Positions 1-8,552 are shown, counted from the stretch's first letter. The stretch is DNA of 64,000 nucleotides from Bacteroidota bacterium (GCA_023424395.1 JAFADY010000056.1:1-64000), one strand, 5' to 3'. Numbers and translations: made by a program. Notes: generated by a model from the letters alone, not told the origin.

Positions 1-367
1 TTCATACTTATATTAGTATGACCTTGTATACTGCTTTGTCTTTATTAAAAAAACGTGTATGTAAATCTTTAAAAGATCGCTCCTTGATTTTTCGCTTAAC
101 ATTTTATGAAAGCGGGTGCAAAATTAAGAACTTTTTTTTAATAGAAAAAATAAAACGAGATAAAAATTAAAATAAAAATCAAACTATTTTTTAAATATTT
201 AATTGTCAATATATTAAATCTTTTATTTTTTCTTTCTATTCTCTGAAAAATGAAAGAGAATTCAAAAAATGGACTTTTTATAACCTGCAAATCGTAATTT
301 ATAAGTATCTTGCATGGTTTTTCGTTTCCACAGAACAATAAAGACTATTTAAACAAGAAAAAGTTTA
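1..367. other. Intergenic leader region at left edge, no convincing gene
   Basis: This stretch has no ORF with a coding look. It is very AT-rich, especially 130-300. It contains a leftward promoter box at 119-126 and, at the extreme left, an inverted repeat (CATACT at 3-8, AGTATG at 15-20). Read leftward, the RNA from the promoter would be a leader of over 100 bases ending in that hairpin. Such a leader would suit a stable-RNA or other highly expressed gene lying beyond the left edge. The right half precedes the ABC exporter gene and shows only a weak -7-like box, TATCTTGC, near 308. Confidence 0.5.
119..126 (-). promoter_or_regulatory. Leftward Bacteroidetes-type -7 box
   Basis: On the minus strand the sequence reads TAATTTTG, an exact match to the Bacteroidetes -7 consensus TAnnTTTG, followed by CACCCGC. 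No clear TTTG -33 box is seen; the upstream side is a T-rich run on the minus strand. Transcription would start near position 112 and leave the window to the left. The target gene is not in view. Confidence 0.5.
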
Positions 368-2197
368 ATGAAAGGCGTAATTAAAATTTTCAGGCGTTTT
401 TTGCCTCCATATAAAAAATACATAATCCTCACTTTTACATTTAATATATTGACGGCTATATTAAATGTTTTTTCTTTGGCGACAATTATACCCATTCTGC
501 AAGTTCTTTTTAAAGTAAACACAAAATCTTATGAATTTACACCTTGGAGTTCAGGTAATTTTGTAGATACGCTTCTCAACAACGGCAATTGGTATATTTC
601 ACAATTAATAGATGTACACGGAAGCGGAAATACGCTTCTGTTACTCGCGATTTTTTTAATTGTAATGACTCTTTTGAAAACCGGCACAGCTTATTTGGGT
701 TCTTACTTTATAATTCCGATAAGGACAGGGGTTGTTAAGGATATCAGGAATCAGATTAATGATAAGATATTAACACTGCCTATCGGATTTTTTTCGGAAG
801 AGAGGAAAGGCGATATTTTAGCTCGAATATCGGGGGATGTGAACGAAGTGGAGAATTCGGTAATGAGTTCGTTGGATATGCTTTTTAAAAATCCGATACT
901 CATGCTCATTTATTTAATAACGATGATTGTTTTGAGTTGGCAGTTGACTCTTTTTGTTTTGACCGTGCTTCCCATAATGGGGTATATTATGGGAGCGGTT
1001 GGCAAAACGCTTAAAAAAAGTTCTTTTGAAGCTCAGAATAAATGGGGAGAGTTGATGTCGCAAGTTGAAGAAACGCTGGGCAGCCTTCGCGTAATAAAGG
1101 CTTTCAACGCAGAAAGTAAGATATCGAAACGATTTCATGAAGGAAGCGATGTGTTTAAAAATATGTCGAACCGAATTGCAAGGCGCCAATATTTAGCGCA
1201 TCCTATGAGTGAATTTCTCGGAACTGTAACTATTGCCATCGTGCTTTGGTTTGGAGGATCGCTTATTTTAAGCGGAAACGGAATAATTGATGCCGCCACG
1301 TTTATTTATTATCTCACCATATTTTACAGTATCATCAATCCGGCAAAAGAATTCTCCCGATCGGCATACACTATTCAGAAAGGCCTTGCATCTATGGACA
1401 GAATAGATAAAATACTTCATGCCGAAAACAATATCAAGGATCCTCAAAACCCTCAACCCATACACTTTGAGAAGGAAATCAGCTACAATAATGTTTGGTT
1501 TAAATACGGCAAAGATTGGGTAATTAAAGGTATCAGTTTAAATATAGATAAGGGAAAAACAATTGCTTTAGTAGGGCAATCGGGATCGGGTAAGTCTACT
1601 CTGGCAGATTTGTTGCCGCGTTTTTACGATATACAGCAAGGCGGTATTCATATAGACGGAATAAATATAAAAGATACCAAAATAGAAGAACTTCGCTCGC
1701 TGATAGGATACGTGAATCAGGAGGCTATTTTGTTTAACGACACCTTTTTAAATAATATTGCTTTTGGCGTTAAGAATGCAAGCGAGGCTGATGTTATTGA
1801 AGCTGCAAGGATAGCGAACGCTCACGATTTTATAATGGCTACGCCAAAGGGTTACTTAACAAATATAGGAGACCGAGGAGGAAAGTTATCGGGAGGCCAA
1901 CGTCAGCGCATAAGCATTGCCAGAGCTATTCTGAAAAACCCGAAAATACTTATTTTGGATGAAGCTACCTCGGCCTTAGATACTGATTCAGAGCGACTGG
2001 TGCAAGAAGCATTGGAAAAATTAATGAAAAACCGCACAACTATTATTATTGCGCACCGATTATCTACGATAAAAAATGCCGATGAGATCTATGTCTTAAA
2101 GGATGGCAAAATAGCAGAAAACGGCAAGCACAACCAGCTTTACGAGCAAAAAGGAATTTATACAAAACTATGGGATATGCAAAGTAGTTTTGTATGA
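368..2197 (+). CDS. ABC exporter, fused permease/ATPase (MsbA/lipid-exporter type)
   Basis: A half-size ABC exporter with both domains in one chain of 609 residues. The N-terminal half (about residues 15-330) has six predicted membrane helices of the ABC type 1 transmembrane fold. The nucleotide-binding domain follows from about 365. Walker A GQSGSGKST lies near 403, the Q-loop YVNQE near 447, the signature LSGGQRQR near 507, Walker B ILILDEATS near 529 and the H-loop AHRL near 563, so the ATPase looks intact. It would work as a homodimer in the inner membrane. By family, MsbA-like members flip lipid A-core or export lipids, drugs or peptides; the substrate here is not shown. It stands alone and converges on the CapD-like gene six bases downstream. 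Confidence 0.92.
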   Translation: MKGVIKIFRRFLPPYKKYIILTFTFNILTAILNVFSLATIIPILQVLFKVNTKSYEFTPWSSGNFVDTLLNNGNWYISQLIDVHGSGNTLLLLAIFLIVMTLLKTGTAYLGSYFIIPIRTGVVKDIRNQINDKILTLPIGFFSEERKGDILARISGDVNEVENSVMSSLDMLFKNPILMLIYLITMIVLSWQLTLFVLTVLPIMGYIMGAVGKTLKKSSFEAQNKWGELMSQVEETLGSLRVIKAFNAESKISKRFHEGSDVFKNMSNRIARRQYLAHPMSEFLGTVTIAIVLWFGGSLILSGNGIIDAATFIYYLTIFYSIINPAKEFSRSAYTIQKGLASMDRIDKILHAENNIKDPQNPQPIHFEKEISYNNVWFKYGKDWVIKGISLNIDKGKTIALVGQSGSGKSTLADLLPRFYDIQQGGIHIDGINIKDTKIEELRSLIGYVNQEAILFNDTFLNNIAFGVKNASEADVIEAARIANAHDFIMATPKGYLTNIGDRGGKLSGGQRQRISIARAILKNPKILILDEATSALDTDSERLVQEALEKLMKNRTTIIIAHRLSTIKNADEIYVLKDGKIAENGKHNQLYEQKGIYTKLWDMQSSFV

Positions 2198-2202
2198 AAG
2201 GA

Positions 2203-4140
2203 TTAATTGATCATCGCTGATTTGGAAATCTTATCCAACACATCATCAATTGACTCATACGGAGAGTTTATACTCTTGAATTCCGGCACTATTTCCTTCA
2301 TCTTCTTCACGATACGCATATCATCGTATTCGTAAGAAGTCATTATCAGATCATCTATTTTTTTCGAAATTTCATGAAACTCGTACTCCCGTACGTTTGC
2401 GATCATGATTTTCTGGTGGTAGGTAGGTTTCACGCCCTCAGCATCATTCAACAACTCTTCATATAGTTTTTCTCCATGGCGCAAGCCGGTAAATTCGATC
2501 TTTACGTTTTGCGAACCCGACAAACGAATCATCCGTTTTGCCAAGTCGAGTATTTTTACGGGCTTGCCCATATCGAAAAGATATATTTCCCCTCCATTTC
2601 CCATTGAACCTGCCTGAAGAACCAATTGGCAAGCTTCGGGTATGGTCATAAAATACCTGATGATCTCGGGATGCGTAACGGTTACCGGGCCGCCGCTCTT
2701 TATTTGTTCTCTGAATAAAGGAATTACCGATCCATTTGAACCAAGCACATTCCCAAATCTGGTAGTAATGAATTCCGTTTTTTTCAAACCCTTTTCATCT
2801 AAATGTTTCGCCAACGATTGTACATAAATTTCGCATATCCTTTTTGAACAGCCCATTACATTGGAAGGATTAACCGCTTTATCGGTTGAAACTATTACGA
2901 ACTTTCTTACTTCGAATTTCACGGCGAGATCGGCCAATATCTTTGTTCCTTTTACATTGGTTTGAATAGATTCCGAAACATTGTCCTCCATCATGGGGAC
3001 GTGCTTGTAAGCTGCCGCGTGGAAAAGGTATTGAGGACGCGTTTTATGAAACAGTTTTTCCATTCTTGTTTCATTACTTATGTCTGCTACAAAAATCTCG
3101 GTTTTAATATCTCTCCATTTGTCTTGCAATTCCAATCGAATATCGTGTAATGGGGTTTCCGCCTGATCTATCAATATAATACTGAATGGGTTGAATGCGG
3201 CCACCTGACGGACGATCTCACTTCCGATAGAACCTGCCGCTCCGGTAACCATCACTCGTTTTCCCTCGATATTTTCGGCGATACTTTGCAGGTTAATGTT
3301 TATAGGGTCTCGTGGCAGTAAGTCTTCAATTTGTATATCTTTCAGTTGTTCTTTGCTGGTTAAAGCTCCATTCCATTCGCTAACAGGCGCTGCGGTTGTC
3401 AGCAACGATATATTATGATCGACAAAATTAGCCAACAAGGGCGAATTCTTAATTTCTTCCATTTTATGAGGCGATACGATGACCGTATTTACATCTTTAG
3501 TTTCAAGAACCCTGAATAAATTTTCGTTATTGGCATAAATATTTACTCCCATAATATTCTTACCAACCATTATTTCTTCATCAGAAATAAAACCCATTAA
3601 TTTGTAATTTAATTCGCTACTCCCTTTTAAGGCTTTTGCCACGCTTATTCCGGCTTGCTTTGTTCCGTACACGAAAATGTTCTTGGTTTTTTCTTTATTT
3701 CCCGTTAGCGTATCATATACCTCCTTCACCACGATTCTCGAAAAGACCATGCCCAAAACATTTAATAAATAAATACCAAAGAATGTTGGTACAGAGAAAA
3801 TAAATTGAGGATGAAATATCTTTAATATCAGGATACAAACAAGCGAAATTATATAACCCAATGTAAGCGCATAAATCACCCTAAGCAAGTCAGAAAAAGA
3901 AGAAAACCTTAAAATACCACTGAAGGTTTTGAACAGAAAGAATGAAATAACATTGAAAAAAACAAGAATGAATGTTATGGTGAGCCCACTGTCGTTAACC
4001 TCGGATGTCATACCGGTAAACCCGAAGCGAAGCAGGTACATGACCAAAGACGAAAATATAATAATTGAAATGTCGATTATTAAAATTGTCAATCGGGATA
4101 AAACCCTCCTCGACATATAGTCTCTTAAAAGGTTATTCAT
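2203..4140 (-). CDS. CapD/FlaA1-like membrane nucleotide-sugar 4,6-dehydratase
   Basis: A 645-residue polysaccharide biosynthesis protein. The first about 140 residues hold four membrane helices. A Rossmann-like CoA-binding-type domain follows (about 150-260). The C-terminal half is a short-chain dehydrogenase/epimerase domain with the glycine-rich NAD motif VTGAAGSIGSE near residue 296 and the sequence STDKAVNPSNVMGCSKR. In that motif the usual catalytic YxxxK tyrosine is replaced by Met, as is typical of the PglF/WbpM/CapD branch. Members convert UDP-GlcNAc to a 4-keto-6-deoxy sugar for surface glycans. It is the last gene of the leftward run nadC - dCMP deaminase - S41 protease - this gene, 33 bases after the protease. 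The exact sugar product is not deducible. Confidence 0.9.
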   Translation of the reverse strand: MNNLLRDYMSRRVLSRLTILIIDISIIIFSSLVMYLLRFGFTGMTSEVNDSGLTITFILVFFNVISFFLFKTFSGILRFSSFSDLLRVIYALTLGYIISLVCILILKIFHPQFIFSVPTFFGIYLLNVLGMVFSRIVVKEVYDTLTGNKEKTKNIFVYGTKQAGISVAKALKGSSELNYKLMGFISDEEIMVGKNIMGVNIYANNENLFRVLETKDVNTVIVSPHKMEEIKNSPLLANFVDHNISLLTTAAPVSEWNGALTSKEQLKDIQIEDLLPRDPININLQSIAENIEGKRVMVTGAAGSIGSEIVRQVAAFNPFSIILIDQAETPLHDIRLELQDKWRDIKTEIFVADISNETRMEKLFHKTRPQYLFHAAAYKHVPMMEDNVSESIQTNVKGTKILADLAVKFEVRKFVIVSTDKAVNPSNVMGCSKRICEIYVQSLAKHLDEKGLKKTEFITTRFGNVLGSNGSVIPLFREQIKSGGPVTVTHPEIIRYFMTIPEACQLVLQAGSMGNGGEIYLFDMGKPVKILDLAKRMIRLSGSQNVKIEFTGLRHGEKLYEELLNDAEGVKPTYHQKIMIANVREYEFHEISKKIDDLIMTSYEYDDMRIVKKMKEIVPEFKSINSPYESIDDVLDKISKSAMIN

Positions 4141-4173
4141 AACTGTATAATTATTAATAATTGCAATAAGTTA

Positions 4174-5868
4174 TTAAGCTATCATTACGGGAAAAAAACC
4201 AAAGGCTTTTCCTTCGTAATTAATATTATTTTTTGCTACGGTATTGTACTTTTCTTTCACCACACTCTCGGGAGAAGCCATTCCTCTTTCTATAAGCTGT
4301 ATGGCTCTATTAATTAACGCGTCGTCTTGCGACAAGACAGAATAAAAACCTTCTTCTCCGAAGAAATTTCTAACGATAAAAGCTATCAACTGATTTTCCA
4401 ACAGATCATACGATTCCTGAATATAGTAAGGCCTTCTTCTAATGCCCAAGCTATCGGCATAACTCACTAAATTCATTATCAAAGGCTGCCTCAGCAGATA
4501 ACTGTGAAGTCTTTCGGTAGATTCCAAAACTTTCAATTTATCTCTGTTCTTGTCGGAATAGATCATTGCATATTCTTGAACAATGTTATTATTAAACAAA
4601 GAATTGTAATAAGAGTTTATTCCGATGGTGTCTCTTTTTACAAAAATATCGGGCATAATGCCGTCCCCGCCATATACAATTCTGCCGCCTTTTGTTTGAA
4701 AAGGCGTTAGATCCAACGTTGTATCAATGTTTACGTAATCTCCTTGTAAATAACGATTCACGGCTTCCATCTCATAATCGTTGTGTTTACCTTTTTCATA
4801 CTTCCGTTGAATGGAGCGTCCCGAAGGAGTAAAATATCGCGCAACCGTTAGCCTGATAGCCGATCCGTCGGGAAAATTGCGCTGGCTTTGCACCAAACCC
4901 TTTCCGAAAGACCTTCGCCCGATAACCAATCCCCTGTCGTGATCTTGTATGGCTCCAGCAAATATCTCGCTTGCCGATGCGCTCAATTCATCTATAAGTA
5001 TCACCACCTCATCGTTTTTACTGGTTCCCGAACCATTGGCGTAATTATCGGTTCTGGGAAAGTTGCGCCCATCGGCGTAAACGATCAGATCGCCTCTTTC
5101 AAGAAATTCGTTGACCATGGCCACTACAATTTCCAACGCACCTCCACTGTTGCCTCTAAGATCGATTATAAAGGAACGAGCGCCCTGGCTTTTTAATTTA
5201 GACAACGCCGAAATAAATTCATTGAAAGTATTAAAACCGAAAGTGCTGACTTTAATGTAACCCGTTTGGTCGGTTTCCATAAAGGCGGCGGGTATGCTGT
5301 TCATGGGGATGTCTCCGCGCGTAACGGTTATGTTCTGCAAATTCCTCGAATTATTTCTTTTTATTCCCAACTTCACTTCAGTGCCTTTTTCACCTCTGAG
5401 TCTGGTTAAAACATTTTCGTTATTGATTTTGGTACCGGCAACCAACGTATCGTTCACCGACACAATCCGGTCCCACGGATAAATGCCGGCGGCTTCCGAC
5501 GGGCCTCCGGGAACTATGCTGGTAACTACGATGGTATCTTTCATAACGAAAAAACTTACTCCGATACCGGAGAAATGGCCTTCGAGGTCTTCGTTCACCC
5601 GTTTCATTTCTTGCGCGGTAATATAGGTTGAATGGGGATCGAGCTCCTGCACGATATTCGGCAGCGCGTCTTCTATCAATTGCCTGATATTTACAGTATC
5701 TACATAAGATTTATTGATGTAGTTAAGTACCGCATCAATTTTACCCAACCCGCCCACCTGCATCGATGTGCCGAACTTCGCGTATTGGTTGCCGATAAAA
5801 ATTCCAAGTGCAACACCAATCGCTATCCAAAGCGGTAGCCAGGTTCTCGTCTTTTTTTCAGGATCCAT
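4174..5868 (-). CDS. S41 family C-terminal processing protease (CtpA-like)
   Basis: A 564-residue periplasmic serine protease. An uncleaved signal-anchor helix lies at about residues 12-32. A PDZ domain (about 90-180) follows and would capture C-terminal tails of substrates. The S41 catalytic domain contains DELSASASEIFAG (Ser near 298) and RSFGKGLVQ (Lys near 322), the Ser-Lys dyad of tail-specific proteases. The extra C-terminal region of over 150 residues is usual for Bacteroidetes members. Family role: processing or degradation of envelope proteins. It lies 22 bases after the dCMP deaminase in the same leftward run. Confidence 0.92.
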   Translation of the reverse strand: MDPEKKTRTWLPLWIAIGVALGIFIGNQYAKFGTSMQVGGLGKIDAVLNYINKSYVDTVNIRQLIEDALPNIVQELDPHSTYITAQEMKRVNEDLEGHFSGIGVSFFVMKDTIVVTSIVPGGPSEAAGIYPWDRIVSVNDTLVAGTKINNENVLTRLRGEKGTEVKLGIKRNNSRNLQNITVTRGDIPMNSIPAAFMETDQTGYIKVSTFGFNTFNEFISALSKLKSQGARSFIIDLRGNSGGALEIVVAMVNEFLERGDLIVYADGRNFPRTDNYANGSGTSKNDEVVILIDELSASASEIFAGAIQDHDRGLVIGRRSFGKGLVQSQRNFPDGSAIRLTVARYFTPSGRSIQRKYEKGKHNDYEMEAVNRYLQGDYVNIDTTLDLTPFQTKGGRIVYGGDGIMPDIFVKRDTIGINSYYNSLFNNNIVQEYAMIYSDKNRDKLKVLESTERLHSYLLRQPLIMNLVSYADSLGIRRRPYYIQESYDLLENQLIAFIVRNFFGEEGFYSVLSQDDALINRAIQLIERGMASPESVVKEKYNTVAKNNINYEGKAFGFFPVMIA

Positions 5869-5890
5869 TCAGTTACTTATCTTTCTTTTT

Positions 5891-6376
5891 TTATATTTCA
5901 ACAGAAATAAGCTCAATGTTTGCCCTTTCCAACAAATCGACTCCGTCGCTCAAACGATAAGAGTCTGCGTAAACCACCCTCTTTATACCCGATTGAATAA
6001 TGAGCTTGGCGCATTCTATGCAGGGCGAAGAAGTTACATACAACGTGGCGCCATCACTGCTGTTGTTCGAGCGGGCAACTTTCGTAATCGCGTTAGCCTC
6101 GGCATGAAGCACGTATGGTTTGGTTTTGTTGTTTTCGTCTTCGCAAACATTCTCGAAACCCGAAGGAGTTCCGTTGTAGCCGTCCGAAATAATCATTTTA
6201 TCTTTTACCAGAAGCGCGCCTACCTGACGACGTTTGCAATAAGAATTCTCGGCCCAGATAAATGCCATGCGCATGTATCTTTTGTCCAACAAGAGTTGTT
6301 TTTCGCTCTCCGAGCCCCCCTCAATCCCCCCCGCAGAGGGATTCAGGGAAGTCGTGTTATTGTTGTTAGTGTGCAT
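5891..6376 (-). CDS. dCMP deaminase (zinc cytidine/deoxycytidylate deaminase family)
   Basis: A 161-residue cytoplasmic zinc enzyme that deaminates dCMP to dUMP for thymidylate synthesis. The zinc and proton-transfer motif HAE is at residues 91-93 and the second zinc motif PCIEC at 118-122. The core from about residue 33 (KRYMRMAFIWAENSYCKRR) is strongly Bacteroidetes-like. The first about 28 residues (including NPSAGGIEGG) are encoded by a GC-rich dispersed repeat and are probably not part of the ancestral protein. The next in-frame Met codons lie within KRYMRMAF, inside the conserved core, so the upstream ATG is kept. It sits 23 bases after nadC. Confidence 0.93.
   Translation of the reverse strand: MHTNNNNTTSLNPSAGGIEGGSESEKQLLLDKRYMRMAFIWAENSYCKRRQVGALLVKDKMIISDGYNGTPSGFENVCEDENNKTKPYVLHAEANAITKVARSNNSSDGATLYVTSSPCIECAKLIIQSGIKRVVYADSYRLSDGVDLLERANIELISVEI
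6312..6346. repeat. GC-rich palindromic dispersed repeat inside dCMP deaminase 5' end
   Basis: A C-run/G-run segment (CCCCCCTCAATCCCCC then CGCAGAGGG) encodes the odd N-terminal peptide NPSAGGIEGG of the deaminase. Its composition is unlike the AT-rich surroundings. It resembles short GC-rich repeats scattered through many Bacteroidetes genomes. Two similar elements are at about 6420 and 33331. Confidence 0.5.
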
Positions 6377-6399
6377 GTATAATACTTTTTCGCGTACTG

Positions 6400-7293
6400 T
6401 TACTCATTAGTTTCCGCCATCTCTCCCCTATTGGGGGAGCCGGAGGGGGCTATGGCTTTCAGGCTCATATCGAGGCTTTTTACCGAATGAGTAAGCGCTC
6501 CTACGGATATGCAATCTACGCCGCATTCCGCGTAACTGCGAATGGTGTCGTAAGTAATACCGCCCGAAGATTCTATCTCTACCCTTCCGTCCACTATCTT
6601 CACCGCTTCGCGGGTTTTCTCAGGCGTGAAATTGTCGAGCATGATGCGGTCTACACCTCCAACGCGCAACGCTTCGTTCAATTCGTCGAAATTGCGGACT
6701 TCTACTTCTATCTTCAGGTTTTTATTCTTTTCTTTTAAATATTTTTGCGCGCCGCGTATGGCGTTTTCTATGCCTCCGGCAAAATCAACGTGATTGTCTT
6801 TCAGCAAGATCATATCGAAAAGGCCGATACGATGATTTTCGCCACCGCCTATTTTCACCGCTTGTTTTTCTAACATGCGCATGCCGGGCGTTGTTTTGCG
6901 CGTATCGAGCACCTTTGCTTTGGTTCCTTCCAAAAGTTTCACGTATTTATGAGTTACGGTGGCAATACCGCTCATGCGCTGCATGATATTCAGAACAAGC
7001 CTTTCGGTTTGCAATAACGATTGCACCTTTCCCGAAACAACAAAAGCAACGTCTCCGGGTTTTACGCGTGAACCGTCCCCTATAAAAATTTCGATCTTTA
7101 AACTCTCATCGAATTTCCAAAAAACCTCTTTCGCGATTTCAACTCCGGCCAGAATGCCTTCTTCTTTTATTAACAACCGTGCGCTCCCGGTTGCTGTTTC
7201 CGGGATACTGCAAAGCGTAGTATGGTCGCCATCGCCTATATCTTCTGCAAAAGCCAACTCTATGAGTTTATCCGTAAGTTCTTTCACTTCCAT
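6400..7293 (-). CDS. nadC: Nicotinate-nucleotide pyrophosphorylase (quinolinate phosphoribosyltransferase)
   Basis: NadC makes nicotinate mononucleotide from quinolinate and PRPP in de novo NAD synthesis. Recognisable family segments are ERLVLNIMQRMSGIAT, LDTRKTTPGMR, the substrate-binding KIGGGENHRIGLFDMILLKD and IMLDNFTPE. I chose the ATG at 7291-7293 (MEVKELTDK), giving 297 residues. The longer reading would begin with 27 non-conserved residues and would start almost on the leftward -7 box at 7372-7379. The family core ends near SLDMSLKAI; the last about 17 residues (PSGSPNRGEMAETNE) are encoded by a GC-rich repeat. It is first in the leftward run of four genes. Confidence 0.95.
   Translation of the reverse strand: MEVKELTDKLIELAFAEDIGDGDHTTLCSIPETATGSARLLIKEEGILAGVEIAKEVFWKFDESLKIEIFIGDGSRVKPGDVAFVVSGKVQSLLQTERLVLNIMQRMSGIATVTHKYVKLLEGTKAKVLDTRKTTPGMRMLEKQAVKIGGGENHRIGLFDMILLKDNHVDFAGGIENAIRGAQKYLKEKNKNLKIEVEVRNFDELNEALRVGGVDRIMLDNFTPEKTREAVKIVDGRVEIESSGGITYDTIRSYAECGVDCISVGALTHSVKSLDMSLKAIAPSGSPNRGEMAETNE
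6420..6452. repeat. GC-rich palindromic repeat at the nadC 3' end
   Basis: The palindrome CTCCCC-TATT-GGGGGAG is followed by CCGGAGGGGGC. It encodes the non-conserved C-terminal tail of NadC. It lies within 110 bases of the similar element in the dCMP deaminase, so the nadC/deaminase junction carries two copies. Confidence 0.5.
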
Positions 7294-7371
7294 TGTGTTC
7301 AGAATAACCTTTTCTTTTGTATTAACAATCTTAACATGTGTTTTGTTAACAAAAAACGCCAATTTGGCGTA

Positions 7372-7379
7372 CAAAGGTA
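7372..7379 (-). promoter_or_regulatory. Promoter -7 box of the nadC run
   Basis: On the minus strand the sequence is TACCTTTG, an exact TAnnTTTG box, 79 bases upstream of the chosen nadC start. It lies only 15 bases from the opposite-facing rlmH box, so the two divergent promoters overlap. No clear -33 TTTG is visible. Confidence 0.5.
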
Positions 7380-7393
7380 TAAAAATAATGAGT

Positions 7394-7401
7394 TATATTT
7401 G
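7394..7401 (+). promoter_or_regulatory. Promoter -7 box of rlmH
   Basis: TATATTTG matches the Bacteroidetes -7 consensus exactly and lies 50 bases before the rlmH ATG. The nearest upstream TTTG (7363-7366) is farther away than the usual spacing of about 20, so the -33 element is uncertain. Confidence 0.45.
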
Positions 7402-7450
7402 TATTTTCTTAGTGGATTTAACTTAACTTGCATCGAAATAGGCTAAAAGG

Positions 7451-7924
7451 ATGAAGATTACTTTGCTCTCGGTAGGAAAAACGGATAACGATTTTTATGT
7501 TAAAGGAATTGATGTTTATAAGAAAAGATTGACAAGGTACATCTCTTTTGATACGGAAACCGTGCCCGATATAAAAAACGCCAAAAACCTGTCGGAAAAA
7601 GAGCAAAGGAATCTGGAAGGAGATATGCTGCTGAAACGTTTGCAGGAAAATGACTACGTGGTACTGCTCGATGACAAGGCCAAGCAATATACATCGGTAG
7701 ATTTTGCACGATTTATCGAAAAAAAAGCGCACACGGTAAGTAAAAGAATGGTTTTTGTTATCGGCGGGCCTTACGGTTTTTCGGATTCTGTTTACAAAAG
7801 GACCAACGAAAAGCTGTCGCTTTCACGCATGACGTTTACACACCAAATGGTGCGGCTTGTGTTTGTGGAACAGCTTTACAGGGCTTTTACCATTTTAAAT
7901 GGCGAGCCGTATCATCACGAGTAA
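7451..7924 (+). CDS. rlmH: 23S rRNA (pseudouridine1915-N3)-methyltransferase RlmH
   Basis: A 157-residue SPOUT-fold methyltransferase that methylates N3 of pseudouridine 1915 in helix 69 of 23S rRNA on assembled 70S ribosomes. The family's SAM-knot region is clear: FVIGGPYGFSDSVY followed by LSLSRMTFTHQMVRLVFVEQ and the C-terminal YRAFTILNGEPYHHE, which reaches the expected end of the protein. Length is normal. It is transcribed alone, divergently from nadC. Confidence 0.96.
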   Translation: MKITLLSVGKTDNDFYVKGIDVYKKRLTRYISFDTETVPDIKNAKNLSEKEQRNLEGDMLLKRLQENDYVVLLDDKAKQYTSVDFARFIEKKAHTVSKRMVFVIGGPYGFSDSVYKRTNEKLSLSRMTFTHQMVRLVFVEQLYRAFTILNGEPYHHE

Positions 7925-8019
7925 GAGAAAATGAAGGTAAGAGAAAGAAGACTGCTCTTAAGGTTTTTTGCAATTGATGAGCAAGAAAAGAGCAAAACCA
8001 AAGCAAGTTTCTGTTCGAA

Positions 8020-8076
8020 CACCCGGGTGAGCATACACGTATAACCCGCGTTATATTTCTAATTTAACCCGGGTGA
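8020..8076. promoter_or_regulatory. Pair of ACCCGGGTGA palindromic sites upstream of the HU-like gene
   Basis: ACCCGGGTGA occurs at 8021-8030 (within the perfect palindrome CACCCGGGTG) and again at 8067-8076, 46 bases apart. Both lie in the gap between rlmH and the HU-like gene. Two copies of a GC-rich palindrome in an otherwise AT-rich intergenic region look like a paired operator, but no regulator is identified. Confidence 0.3.
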
Positions 8077-8168
8077 TAATAATAAAATATCAGCAGTTTT
8101 TGGTAAATTCCTAACGAGGAATTCCGAAATAGATAACGATAACATTTAACCAAACACCTCATATTATC

Positions 8169-8552
8169 ATGTCGTACAAATATACTGTTAAAAGAAATAT
8201 CGACAAGAGTGGCACAGCCGAAAAGGTGCAGTATTACGCCACCGCTATTTCATCGGGTATTGTTTCCACAAGAGAGCTGGCCGAGATACTCTCGGTGCGC
8301 TCGTCGCTTACGGTGGGTGATGTGGTTTCCACCCTTATCGGGCTGTCGGAGTTGGTGCAGGAAAAACTGCAGCAAGGCTACAAGGTTGCGGTTAGACGGC
8401 ATCGGCATCCTCAGCCTGTCGGTAACGAGCGACGGGCACGTTACGCCCGATGAGTGCACGCCACGCCGGGTTCGCGCCAAACGCGTATGCTTCAGAGCCG
8501 ATACCGAGCTGAAAAAAGTTTAAGACAAATTAAGTTTCAACGGGCAGAGTAA
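8169..8552 (+). pseudogene. HU-family DNA-binding protein (Bacteroidetes type), disrupted by two frameshifts
   Basis: The first frame reads MSYKYTVKRNIDKSGT to QQGYKV. The +1 frame then continues RLDGIGILSLSVTSDG to RVRAKRVCFRADTELKK, and the original frame finishes SLRQIKFQRAE before a TAA at 8550-8552. The pieces join into one 127-residue protein if one extra G near 8393 (in GTTGCGG) is removed and one A is added to the six-A run at about 8512-8517. The joined product matches Bacteroidetes HU-like proteins, which bind and bend DNA non-specifically. The two indels cancel, and one is in a homopolymer. The gene is therefore either a fresh pseudogene or carries sequencing errors. As written it encodes only a 94-residue truncated product. 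Confidence 0.8.

Noticed and set aside
3..170. Open frame at the left edge on the plus strand
   Set aside because: It is short, lacks a start in view, is rich in Lys, Phe and Leu codons from AT-rich DNA and overlaps the leftward promoter and hairpin.
5768..6382. Plus-strand ORF of about 200 codons over the dCMP deaminase
   Set aside because: It is antisense to a clear deaminase with intact zinc motifs and has no family-like sequence.
7418..7732. Minus-strand ORFs opposite rlmH
   Set aside because: rlmH on the plus strand is unambiguous, and the opposing frames have no conserved sequence.
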